Source of the DNA: Gemmatimonas sp.
GTDB taxonomy: Bacteria; Gemmatimonadota; Gemmatimonadetes; Gemmatimonadales; Gemmatimonadaceae
NCBI GenBank assembly: GCA_023910675.1
Contig: JAAVWC010000004.1
Coordinates: 62,001-126,000 of the forward strand
Direction: 5' to 3'
Length of the DNA: 64,000 bases
In this document: positions 1 through 7,419 of the stretch, one piece after another
Layout: each line of letters starts with the position of its first letter
Numbering within the stretch: the stretch's first letter is position 1
The notes under the pieces: generated by a model
The model's database searches: none
What the model was told of the DNA's origin: nothing
Seen by the model: only the letters and a program-made list of their open reading frames with translations
Made by a program: the position numbers and the translations under genes

Positions 1-285
1 CTGATCCTGGACCATCTCAACGTACACAAAGCGGCCACCGTCAAAGCGTGGCTCGCGGCCAACGCGGCGCGGATTGCGGAGTTCTACCTGCCGTCGTACT
101 CGCCGGAACTGAACCCCGACGAGTACCTCAATGGCGATCTGAAGGTGCAAGTGGCGCAGCGCGTGCCGGCGCGGGACAGCGTGGCCTTGGAGCGCACCGC
201 TACCGGACGCCTGCGATCGCTGCAGCGCCGCCCCGCGCAGGTCCAGAAGTTCTTCCGTCATCCGCGCGTGCAGTACGCCGCCTGA
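1..285 (+). CDS. IS630-family transposase, C-terminal part (cut by window edge)
   Basis: An open frame runs from the first base to a TGA at 283-285 and encodes the last 94 residues of a transposase. It shows the LILDHLNVHK segment carrying the second catalytic Asp, followed by YLPSYSPELNPDEYLN, the typical DDE-box end of IS630/Tc1-type enzymes with the final acidic residue in NPDE. The N-terminal half lies outside the window, so intactness cannot be judged. It is followed directly by a hairpin that looks like a terminator. Family assignment rests on the motif spacing and the SPELNP signature. Confidence 0.85.
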   Translation: MILDHLNVHKAATVKAWLAANAARIAEFYLPSYSPELNPDEYLNGDLKVQVAQRVPARDSVALERTATGRLRSLQRRPAQVQKFFRHPRVQYAA

Positions 286-314
286 TGCTTACTGTTTACT
301 GGCCCAAGTAATAA

Positions 315-342
315 GCGACGCCCCCGGATCCGGTGGCGTCGC
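315..342 (+). terminator. Terminator-like hairpin after the transposase
   Basis: GCGACGCC (315-322) and GGCGTCGC (335-342) form an 8-bp perfect stem, followed by TTGTGTTTTG. It lies 30 bp after the transposase stop, so it probably ends that transcript. Confidence 0.6.
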
Positions 343-471
343 TTGTGTTTTGCGACTGTCCCGATCGTGCCACCAAGGCGGAATCGCCCGAACAGCGCTT
401 ACGGCGAACCCGAACGGAATTTCTGGCAAACAGCGCCAAGAGTTGCGGAGGCCGTCAGTCGGTTGTACGGC

Positions 472-783
472 TTACTTCTTCTCCATCGCGTCGCGCACGT
501 CGAGCAGGATCTCGAAGTACAATTGCTCGCGCCGATACGAAAAGTCGAGCGCGGCCATCTGCGCCGGATCGCCGGTTTCCTTGGCGCGATCGAACGCTTC
601 GCGGTACATCTCTTCGAGGTTGCTCAGAATCCGTTCACGGCTACGCGACATACGAAAGGCCTCGAGGGCTTTGAAGGTCAGGCGGGGCACGACGTCATCC
701 CGGGTCTCGACACTTTCTTCCGTATCGAAGAACTTCGTGAGCCGCTCGAGTACGAGACGGCGTCCCTTGTCGGGAAGGTTCAC
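472..783 (-). CDS. Conserved-looking small hypothetical protein
   Basis: A 103-residue soluble, charged, helical protein if the GTG at 783 is used (it begins VNLPDKGRRLVLERL). The open frame continues upstream, but that part is antisense to the HNH gene and has shadow-like composition, so the short form is preferred. The C-terminal half is rich in Arg, Glu and Lys (RREQLYFEILLDVRDAMEKK). No catalytic motif or membrane segment is visible. Only 20 bp separate its start from the divergent HNH start. Function unknown. Confidence 0.55.
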   Translation of the reverse strand: MNLPDKGRRLVLERLTKFFDTEESVETRDDVVPRLTFKALEAFRMSRSRERILSNLEEMYREAFDRAKETGDPAQMAALDFSYRREQLYFEILLDVRDAMEKK

Positions 784-803
784 AGGAAACCGGGAAAGAG
801 CAC

Positions 804-1211
804 GTGGGAAATCGCTCCGACATCTTTGCCCGTGACGGCTACCGCTGCGTGTACTGCGGGCTCGTGCACGAACCGGACGACCTGAGCGTCGACCACGTCC
901 AGCCCCGGATGCGGGGTGGCGACGGGTCTCCCGGCAACCTAGTAACGGCTTGCAGGGGCTGCAACACGCGCAAGGGGAGCACCCCCCTGGCGGCCTTTCT
1001 GACGGCCGAGCCGGCGGCGCGCCGGAACTTCTTTGCGCTGGCGCGGTATGTATGGCCACGGCACTTGAAAGCGGTGGCCGAGGAGCTTGCGCGCCGGGGT
1101 GTGGTGACCGCCCCTACGGAGCTCGTGGAGGGGATCCGGGGGCTGCGCAGCTCCGAGGCCATCGCTAACTTGCTGCAGCAGCAGGACAACTCAGACTCCG
1201 AAGGGGAGTAG
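804..1211 (+). CDS. HNH endonuclease
   Basis: A 135-residue protein starting at GTG 804. The N-terminal half is a clear HNH fold: CVYCG zinc knuckle near residues 15-19, then SVDHVQPRMRGG with the catalytic Asp-His pair, and the second knuckle CRGCNTRKG. The rest (about residues 60-135) is helical and unassigned. HNH proteins of this size occur both as stand-alone nucleases and in restriction or mobile contexts. Nothing adjacent identifies a partner, although the IS630 fragment lies 0.5 kb away. The nuclease fold is well supported; the biological role is not. Confidence 0.85.
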   Translation: MGNRSDIFARDGYRCVYCGLVHEPDDLSVDHVQPRMRGGDGSPGNLVTACRGCNTRKGSTPLAAFLTAEPAARRNFFALARYVWPRHLKAVAEELARRGVVTAPTELVEGIRGLRSSEAIANLLQQQDNSDSEGE

Positions 1212-1417
1212 CCACGCGGGCGGACCGGCAACGGACCCGCTCGTGCGGCCGGATCGTCAAGACTGTCGCGGCAACGCGGCACGGTCCGGTCGGGTGATGT
1301 TTGCATCAGGCGAGACCTTCACACGCAACAGCTTTGGCCGTGCACCGGCCCGGTCTGTGTCGTGCGAAGGCTCGCCGTTTTTGCATACGTCCCCGTACAC
1401 CACAGCAATCCACCACG

Positions 1418-2257
1418 ATGAACAACGTCAAGGTTTTCGTTCTCATGGCCGGTCTTACCGGCCTCGTCATGGCCATTGGGCAGCTCGTCGGCGGCGGCAC
1501 GGGCGCGATCTTCGGCTTGCTCATGGCCGCCGGTATGAACCTGTTCATGTACTGGGGCTCGTCGAGCATGGTGCTGCGCTCGTACAACGCGCAGGTCGTG
1601 AATGCGCAGCAGGCCCCAGAGCTCTACGCCATGGTCGACCGACTGCGCCAGCGGGCGGGGCTCCCCATGCCCACGGTCGCCATTGCGCCGCACGATCAGC
1701 CCAATGCCTTCGCCACGGGCCGCAATCCGGAGCACTCGGTCGTGTGCGTGACCGAGGGGCTCATGCGCATGATGTCGAAGGACGAACTCGAGGGGGTCAT
1801 TGCGCACGAACTCGCGCACATCAAGAATCGCGACATGCTGCTGCAGACGATCGCGGCGACCATGGCTGGCGCCATCGGCAACATCGCGCAGTTCGCCATG
1901 TTCTTTGGCGGCGGTGACGACGAGGACAGCGTGAACCCGGTGGTGGCGATCGCGATCATGATCATCGGACCGGTCATCGCCATGGTCATTCAGTTTGCCA
2001 TCAGCCGTCAGCGCGAGTTCAAGGCCGACGCGGTGGGCGCCGAGATCAGCGGGCGCCCGTTGTCGCTGGCGAGTGCGTTGGGGCGTCTCGAAATGGGCGC
2101 GCGTCGCATTCCCATGCAGGTGTCGCCGAACGCGGCGCCGCTGGCCATCGTGAATCCGCTGGCCGCGTTCAACATGCGCGGGATGAGCAAGTGGTTCAGC
2201 ACGCACCCGCCCACCGAAGAGCGCATTGCGGCGCTGCAGTCGATCGCCGCGGCGTAA
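1418..2257 (+). CDS. htpX: Membrane zinc metalloprotease HtpX
   Basis: A 279-residue M48 peptidase of the inner membrane, involved in membrane protein quality control. The N-terminus has two hydrophobic segments (about residues 4-24 and 28-48). The catalytic HELAH zinc motif lies near residues 130-134, with a downstream acidic ligand in the REFKADAVGAEISG segment. Two further hydrophobic stretches sit between them, one being VVAIAIMIIGPVIAMVI. The ATG at 1418 is chosen because it gives the standard HtpX N-terminus; the longer frame upstream has no such homology. Length is normal for the family and it appears monocistronic. Confidence 0.95.
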   Translation: MNNVKVFVLMAGLTGLVMAIGQLVGGGTGAIFGLLMAAGMNLFMYWGSSSMVLRSYNAQVVNAQQAPELYAMVDRLRQRAGLPMPTVAIAPHDQPNAFATGRNPEHSVVCVTEGLMRMMSKDELEGVIAHELAHIKNRDMLLQTIAATMAGAIGNIAQFAMFFGGGDDEDSVNPVVAIAIMIIGPVIAMVIQFAISRQREFKADAVGAEISGRPLSLASALGRLEMGARRIPMQVSPNAAPLAIVNPLAAFNMRGMSKWFSTHPPTEERIAALQSIAAA

Positions 2258-2272
2258 GGCGCGGCCCCGCGT

Positions 2273-2647
2273 TCAGTCGTCGAACGCGGGGTCGAGCGGG
2301 GCTCCGAGTCGGTGGAAGACCAGCTCTTCCACCACTCGCCCCTCCTTCAAATGCTCGGTGACAATGCGTTCCATGCGCTCCGGCGTGACGCCGTGATACC
2401 AGACGCCCTCGGGATAGACGGCCACAATAGTGCCACCACTGCACACACCGAGGCAGGGCGCTTCACTGCGCTTGACGCGTCGTGGCCCAAAGAGCAGCCC
2501 GTGACGCTGCAGCAGCGACGCCAACGCGGCGTATACGGCGCGGCCGCCTGAGTTGTTCGTGCAGTAGCTCCCCGTGCACACCAGCACATGTCGGGAGTAT
2601 GGCTCCATTTCGGGCACACCGGCCACCGGTAACTCCTTGATAGTCAC
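2273..2647 (-). CDS. Thioredoxin-like [2Fe-2S] ferredoxin
   Basis: A 124-residue protein with the arrangement of thioredoxin-fold [2Fe-2S] ferredoxins: CTGSYC near the N-terminus and CLGVCSGG in the middle supply the four cysteines. The GTG start at 2647 overlaps the TGA of the upstream membrane-protein gene (GTGA), which indicates translational coupling. An internal ATG (MEPYSRH) is an alternative start. Likely an electron carrier or cluster-binding accessory; the partner is unknown. A relative occurs at 37756-38139. Confidence 0.8.
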   Translation of the reverse strand: MTIKELPVAGVPEMEPYSRHVLVCTGSYCTNNSGGRAVYAALASLLQRHGLLFGPRRVKRSEAPCLGVCSGGTIVAVYPEGVWYHGVTPERMERIVTEHLKEGRVVEELVFHRLGAPLDPAFDD

Positions 2648-2955
2648 TCTGACGTTGGCGGCTGTGGCGGCCGTGTCGCCGCCTGCTGCGCCGCCCGTTC
2701 GCGGATCAACAGATACATGCCGCGCATGGCGAACATGGTTCCCATGAGAGAGACCGCACCCCCTCTGGGTCCGGTGTGCCGCAGCCAACGGGCGGCCGCC
2801 GCGCTCAGGAGGAACCCACCGCCAACGTAGACCATCCCCTTGAGCTGGACGCCGTTCCACTTGCCAGAGCGCGAATGCACCAGCACCAACCCGAGGAGCC
2901 ACGCGCCGCCGGTGGCGAGGACGGTTGAGGCCAGGGTTTCGCGATCAAGGGGCAT
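2644..2955 (-). CDS. Small membrane protein
   Basis: A 103-residue protein with three to four hydrophobic segments (TVLATGGAWLLGLVLVH, GMVYVGGGFLLSAAAARW, AVSLMGTMFAMRGMYLL) and a polar C-terminus. It is the first gene of a two-gene unit; its TGA overlaps the GTG of the ferredoxin gene. I do not recognise a named family. The pairing suggests a membrane anchor or partner for the ferredoxin, which is inference only. Confidence 0.7.
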   Translation of the reverse strand: MPLDRETLASTVLATGGAWLLGLVLVHSRSGKWNGVQLKGMVYVGGGFLLSAAAARWLRHTGPRGGAVSLMGTMFAMRGMYLLIRERAAQQAATRPPQPPTSE

Positions 2956-3021
2956 GACGGCGCCGACGAAAGGGGGGCGGGATGAACACCTCCCGCAAAC
3001 TACACGCGCCGCGAGGTTCCA

Positions 3022-4125
3022 TCACTTGACGACCCCCACGATCAGTTCCACGACGATCAATGCCACAATGGCGATCTCCAGCGTTTCGCTGCGCGCCGCC
3101 TGCGCTTCGCCATTGAGCATGGCGTAGGTATCGCGCAGAATCGCGAGCTTGCGATCGATCCCCGCACGCCACGCGCGGCCGCGAAAGAGTTCGAGCGACG
3201 CCGAGTAGACGCGCGCGAGATATACATCGTCGGTGACCTTGAGGGCGTTCTCCACCCGCTCGACGAGTTCCGTACTGTCTGCCACCTGTGCCTGCAGACG
3301 CTGCAGCAAGGCCGCAAATCGTCGTCCGGGGAAGACGGCGTGTCGCGCGCGTGCCTTCTCGATGTCGTCGTACAGACGCGGCAATTCGGCATCGAGCAGC
3401 GCGTCGTAGTAGCGCAACTCGAGCAGTTGTGCGTTGGCGAATTCCACGATGTACTGCAAATCGGTATCGTGCTGCCCCGGCTCCACGACGAGCGCGTTCT
3501 CCCACGTGAGGAGGACCAGGTCATCGCCGTAATAGCTGAAGCGATGGGGAAGCAGCTCCCGCTTGGCGTCGGCACTCAGCAGACGATTTTCGTTGAGCAG
3601 CAGCGGGACCACGTCGAGGCCGGCGAGTTGCTCGGCGTCGAGGGCACCGCCATCGGCGTCGGTGATGCGCGAGACGCGAAAGACGGTGTATTCCTCGTGT
3701 ACCGCCGCGAGCACGGGCCGTTCAATGGCCGACGTGATGCGCTCGGTGAGCAGACGCAGATGGTGCGCGGTCATGGCGGCGAGGCCCGGATGGTGCTCGA
3801 GCCGCTGCCCAAAGAGCGTGAACTCGGCCCACGAACAGCGCGCGGGCGCGCGGACCTTCATTCGCAGCGACACGACCCCGAAATCGAAGATCCGGGCCGA
3901 GAGTTCCACGTCGTGCGCCGTCTCGCCTACCACCAGCGATTCGACCCCCAACAGGACGGTGATGGGCGGGTTTGGAATCTGCAGCGCCTGCCCTTCTCCC
4001 CGAACCGGACGTACGCGTTCCGGCGCGCTGGTAGCCAGCAGATCGAGCGCACGGTCGAGATCGATGGCGTACCCGACATCCCAGAGACGATATGCGATGG
4101 CGGCGCCGGTATCGACATGTTCCAT
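3022..4125 (-). CDS. RMD1/DUF155-family membrane-anchored protein
   Basis: A 367-residue protein starting at ATG 4125 (MEHVDTGAAIAYRL); the longer frame upstream looks non-coding. The C-terminal part carries the motifs expected of RMD1/SIF2-type proteins: a YYGDDLVLLTWENALVVEP block, LLELRYYDALLDAEL, and a final hydrophobic helix (EIAIVALIVVELIVGVV) that would anchor the C-terminus in the membrane. Bacterial members have no established biochemical role. It is transcribed divergently from the sulfurtransferase, with 54 bp between the starts. Confidence 0.7.
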   Translation of the reverse strand: MEHVDTGAAIAYRLWDVGYAIDLDRALDLLATSAPERVRPVRGEGQALQIPNPPITVLLGVESLVVGETAHDVELSARIFDFGVVSLRMKVRAPARCSWAEFTLFGQRLEHHPGLAAMTAHHLRLLTERITSAIERPVLAAVHEEYTVFRVSRITDADGGALDAEQLAGLDVVPLLLNENRLLSADAKRELLPHRFSYYGDDLVLLTWENALVVEPGQHDTDLQYIVEFANAQLLELRYYDALLDAELPRLYDDIEKARARHAVFPGRRFAALLQRLQAQVADSTELVERVENALKVTDDVYLARVYSASLELFRGRAWRAGIDRKLAILRDTYAMLNGEAQAARSETLEIAIVALIVVELIVGVVK

Positions 4126-4179
4126 AAGAGAATGATATCGCCGGTTTGCATTCGCGGTCGCACGCCTTAGCGTTGAGAG

Positions 4180-5085
4180 ATGACTCCTGCCACTGCACTG
4201 CCCGGTCTCCCGGACCCGGCCATCGTCGCCAAGGGCTACGCCCACCCTCGCCGCCTCGTCAGCTCCGACTGGCTCGCGGCGAACCTGTCCACGCCGTCGT
4301 TACGGCTGCTGGAGTGCAACGAAGACGTACTGCTCTACGACGTGGAGCACATTCCCGGCGCCCAGAAGCTGGACTGGCACATCGATCTCAATGATCAGGT
4401 CCAGCGCGACTATCTTGACCGCGCCGGCTTTCAGTCGTTGCTCCGTCGACTTGGCATCGACGACGGCACAACGGTGGTGCTGTACGGCGACAAGAACAAT
4501 TGGTGGGCGACGTATGCGCTGTGGGTGTTCGAGCTGTTCGGCTTCGACAACACCCTGATCCTCGACGGCGGACGCGCCAAGTGGCTGGCCGAGGATCGCA
4601 CCACGACCACCGATCGTCCGTCGTTCAGTCCGTCATCGTACGTGGCCCGAGCGCGCGACGACTCCCGTATCCGTGCCTACTTGGCCGACACCCGGGCCCA
4701 CATGGACGCGGGACTGCCCATGGTGGACGTGCGCTCTCCACAGGAGTACACCGGCGAGAAGCTGCACATGCCCGATTATCCACAGGAAGGCACCCTGCGC
4801 GGTGGACACATTCCGGGGGCGCGCAGCATGCCGTGGGCCCGCGCCGCAGAAGCGGACGGTTCGTTCAAGAACGCCGAGGCGCTGCGCGGACTCTACGAAG
4901 GCGAGCTCGGCCTGTCGAAGTCGGACACCGTGGTAACCTATTGCCGCATCGGTGAACGGTCGAGCCACACGTGGTTCGTATTGACGTACCTCCTCGGCTA
5001 CACGAACGTTCGCAACTACGACGGGTCGTGGACCGAGTGGGGCAACGCCGTGCGCGCGCCTATCCGCAAAGGAGAGCAGCCATGA
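4180..5085 (+). CDS. Thiosulfate sulfurtransferase (two-domain rhodanese)
   Basis: A 301-residue tandem rhodanese. The N-terminal domain is the inactive type. The C-terminal domain has the active-site loop CRIGERSSH, with the catalytic Cys transferring sulfane sulfur from thiosulfate to cyanide or another acceptor. This loop is the one seen in actinobacterial CysA-type enzymes rather than the CG(S/T)GVT loop of SseA. Soluble, with no signal peptide. It is followed 10 bp later by an OsmC-family gene with a purine-rich GAGGAT before its ATG, so the two probably form a sulfur/peroxide-related operon. Confidence 0.9.
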   Translation: MTPATALPGLPDPAIVAKGYAHPRRLVSSDWLAANLSTPSLRLLECNEDVLLYDVEHIPGAQKLDWHIDLNDQVQRDYLDRAGFQSLLRRLGIDDGTTVVLYGDKNNWWATYALWVFELFGFDNTLILDGGRAKWLAEDRTTTTDRPSFSPSSYVARARDDSRIRAYLADTRAHMDAGLPMVDVRSPQEYTGEKLHMPDYPQEGTLRGGHIPGARSMPWARAAEADGSFKNAEALRGLYEGELGLSKSDTVVTYCRIGERSSHTWFVLTYLLGYTNVRNYDGSWTEWGNAVRAPIRKGEQP

Positions 5086-5095
5086 GGATCTCGAG

Positions 5096-5557
5096 ATGAG
5101 CAGTGAATCACTGAAAGACACGACCGCAATGCCGGTGGCCGGTAAGCCGCCGGCCAAGGTGCAGGTCACGTGGGACGGCGACCATCGCTTCGACGGTCGT
5201 CGCGCCAGCGGCGGCCCGTCCATCCGCATGGATGCCGGCGGTGTCACGGGCCCGTCGCCGGTCGACACGTTGCTGTCGGCACTCGCCGGCTGCACCGGCG
5301 TCGACGTGGTGGACATTCTCGCCAAGCGCCGCACCCCGGTGCAGGCGTTGTCGGTCGACGTCGACGGCGAACGCTTCGCCGGCGTCCCGGGGCGCGTGAC
5401 CAAGATTCATCTCGCGTATCACATCGTGGGCGCCGACATCGAGCGCCAGCACGCCGAGCGTGCGATCGAGCTGGCGGTGACGAAGTACTGCTCGGTGCGG
5501 GACTCTTTGGATCCGAACATGCCCGTCACCTGGAGCCTCAAACTCAATGAGAGTTGA
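5096..5557 (+). CDS. OsmC-family protein
   Basis: A 153-residue cytoplasmic protein of the OsmC/Ohr superfamily, which reduces organic hydroperoxides using paired cysteines. Family features are GPSPVDTLLSALAGCTGVDVVDIL, here with the first Cys in ALAGCTG, and the second Cys in KYCSVRDSL. It lies 10 bp after the rhodanese gene on the same strand and ends at the edge of a long palindromic repeat that separates it from the convergent M24 peptidase gene. Confidence 0.9.
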   Translation: MSSESLKDTTAMPVAGKPPAKVQVTWDGDHRFDGRRASGGPSIRMDAGGVTGPSPVDTLLSALAGCTGVDVVDILAKRRTPVQALSVDVDGERFAGVPGRVTKIHLAYHIVGADIERQHAERAIELAVTKYCSVRDSLDPNMPVTWSLKLNES

Positions 5558-5763
5558 GATCTGAGGTCTGAGGTCTGGAGCTGAGAGCTGAGAGCTCAGA
5601 TCTCAGAACTCAGTTGTGGATCGGGGTGAGAATCGAGTAACGCAGAAGCGAGAGGACAGAGCCTGTCTTCTCGCTTCTGCGTTGCTGGACTCTCACCCCG
5701 ATCAACGTCTGAACTCCGAGTTCTGAGATCTCAGCTCCAGACCTCAGATCTCAAAACTCAACT
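5558..5763. repeat. Long imperfect palindrome, copy A
   Basis: An approximately 205-bp imperfect inverted repeat filling the gap between two convergent genes. The outer arms are stacks of short GAGATCTGAG/CTCAGATCTC-type words. The inner arms contain GGATCGGGGTGAGA then GTAACGCAGAAGCGAGAGG, matched on the other side by CTTCTCGCTTCTGCGTTG then CTCTCACCCCGATC. It could act as a bidirectional terminator. A second copy with the same core layout sits at 7124-7309. Confidence 0.8.
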
Positions 5764-5764
5764 C

Positions 5765-7078
5765 TCATTTAATCAGCCAAATCCGTTGGTTGGTCGGATA
5801 GAGCCATTCCACCCCCCGCTCCGTCACGACCGCGTCGTCTTCGAGCGGAATGCGTACCTTCGCGCCCCCCCAGTCGGGGTTGGGGGTCCAGGCGAAGAGC
5901 TCGATGCTGAACGGATTGAACGGCTTGATGTTGAAGGTCATCTGCCGCGGATTGAACCACGCGATGCTGGGGCCGCTGCCGTGGCCGCGATCGCCCACGC
6001 TGTGGCAGCCGATGTTCACTTCGACTTTGTCATCGGCGCCGACTTCGTTGAACGTGCCCTGCATGCGGAAACCACCCTTGGTGATTTCCGTCCTGAGCTG
6101 CTCCACCATGGCGCCGGCGGTGGGGCCGGGCTTGATGGTGCGGTGAATGATTTCGCGAACCTTGAGGGCGTTGTCGAACGCGGTCTGAATGCCCTTGGGC
6201 GCAGCGGTTTCGCCGGGCTTGAGTACGTAGGCCATACGCTTCACATCGGTCCACGTGTTGAGATAGCCCACACCCCAATCGATGATCACGAGGTCGCCGC
6301 GCTGAATGATGCGCCCATTGCTCGTGGCCTCGATGCCCTTGGGGCCCGTGATGTACACACTGGGCATGTCGAAGCTCGAGCCCAGCGCACGCATCTGCAG
6401 CTGATCCATCATCCACCACGCGACATCCTCGAGCGTGGTCACGCCCGGTGTGATGACTTCGTTGCTGAGCGCCCGTTCGGCCACACGCCGCGAGATTTCG
6501 CCGGCCTCGCCCAGCGCCACGATCTGCGACACGGTGAAGCCCGAGCGGAAATCGCTCACCACCTTCTCGCTACTCACCAATTTCTCGGCGTATTCGGGAC
6601 CGATTTCCTTGACGAGCCGATCGTACGACGTCTTGGAGAGCCCATCGGCCGCACCGACTTCTTCACTCATGTTGATCGCAATGCGCGCCGGATTCCGCTC
6701 GGCGATGAACGCCTTGAGATTGGCGAGCGCGATCACGCGGTCGTACACCTTGCACCCTTCGAGCATGCCGCCGCTGGCGCCAATCGCGATGCGCTCGATG
6801 CGGTCACCACCGCGATCGGTGAAGATGTAGTAGCCCACACTCCCCACGTACCCGCGCCCCAGATCTTCGTACATGGGGTCGAACTGATTCTCCTTCTGCA
6901 TCGTGATCCACATCTGCACGTTGTTGTCGCGCAGTGCAGCCGGGAGAATCTTGTCGAACTTGTCGCGACGGATCTGACAGAGGCGCTCCCAGCGAACCCT
7001 CGCGGGCTCAGCCGCGGGCTGGGCCTGAGCGAGGACCGGGAGAACGGCAAGGAGACTGGCGAGAAGTGTTCGGCGCAT
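5765..7078 (-). CDS. Secreted M24-family metallopeptidase (Xaa-Pro aminopeptidase-like)
   Basis: A 437-residue protein from ATG 7078, giving a clean Sec signal peptide (MRRTLLASLLAVLPVLAQAQP); upstream codons in frame are rejected for lack of such a start. The C-terminal half is a pita-bread M24 domain with the expected dinuclear metal ligands: Asp pair in IDWGVGYLNTWTDV, His in GDRGHGSGP, and Glu residues in SIELFAWTP and PLEDDAVVTE. The N-terminal domain has the creatinase/prolidase-like layout. Probably periplasmic cleavage of peptides with proline at the second position. Flanked on both sides by long palindromic repeats. Confidence 0.85.
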   Translation of the reverse strand: MRRTLLASLLAVLPVLAQAQPAAEPARVRWERLCQIRRDKFDKILPAALRDNNVQMWITMQKENQFDPMYEDLGRGYVGSVGYYIFTDRGGDRIERIAIGASGGMLEGCKVYDRVIALANLKAFIAERNPARIAINMSEEVGAADGLSKTSYDRLVKEIGPEYAEKLVSSEKVVSDFRSGFTVSQIVALGEAGEISRRVAERALSNEVITPGVTTLEDVAWWMMDQLQMRALGSSFDMPSVYITGPKGIEATSNGRIIQRGDLVIIDWGVGYLNTWTDVKRMAYVLKPGETAAPKGIQTAFDNALKVREIIHRTIKPGPTAGAMVEQLRTEITKGGFRMQGTFNEVGADDKVEVNIGCHSVGDRGHGSGPSIAWFNPRQMTFNIKPFNPFSIELFAWTPNPDWGGAKVRIPLEDDAVVTERGVEWLYPTNQRIWLIK

Positions 7079-7123
7079 TCCGTGGGGGTGAGAGACCTCC
7101 CAAAATGCGCTTCGGCGGCTCAT

Positions 7124-7309
7124 GAGGCTAGAGATCTGAGAGTTCAGAATGAGAGTCGAGAGTTCCGCGCGAGACGTTGATAGGAGTGAGAGGTCAGTAA
7201 CGCAGCAGCGAGCAGCGAGATCTGACCTCTCGCCTCTGCGTTACTCGACTCTCACTCCTATCAACGTCTCGCGCGGAGTTCTCGACTCTCCGTCTCAACT
7301 CTGACCCAC
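7124..7309. repeat. Long imperfect palindrome, copy B
   Basis: An approximately 185-bp imperfect inverted repeat upstream of the M24 gene. The left arm has GCGCGAGACGTTGATAGGAG then GTAACGCAGCAGCGAG; the right arm has CTCTGCGTTACTCGAC then CACTCCTATCAACGTCTC. The core word order matches copy A at 5558-5763, including GTAACGCAG(A/C)AGCGAG and TCAACGTCT. A repeat family is therefore likely, not two chance terminators. Confidence 0.8.
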
Positions 7310-7375
7310 TCATGTCTCAGTTACGGCGCGCGTCCATGCTCTGCTGGGCCCAGCTCCCCGGACACCCCACAGGGT

Positions 7376-7400
7376 GGCGCTCGCCGCGAGGGCGAGCGCC
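7376..7400 (-). terminator. Terminator-like hairpin after the HEAT-repeat gene
   Basis: GGCGCTCGC (7376-7384) and GCGAGCGCC (7392-7400) form a 9-bp perfect stem 20 bp beyond the stop of the HEAT-repeat gene on the minus strand. There is no strong T run, so it is only terminator-like. Confidence 0.5.
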
Positions 7401-7419
7401 GGGCCAATACGAGCACGCA

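Noticed and set aside
1-345. A complete IS630 element at the window start
   Set aside because: Only the C-terminal part lies in the window; no terminal inverted repeat could be confirmed on the right side.
472-1059. The long 195-residue version of the minus-strand protein opposite the HNH gene
   Set aside because: The part beyond 783 is antisense to a clear HNH gene and has low-complexity, Arg/Pro/Ser-rich composition typical of shadow frames.
5558-7309. CRISPR array or phage attachment sites formed by the repeated words
   Set aside because: The words are nested inverted repeats without regular spacers, and no cas or integrase genes are nearby.
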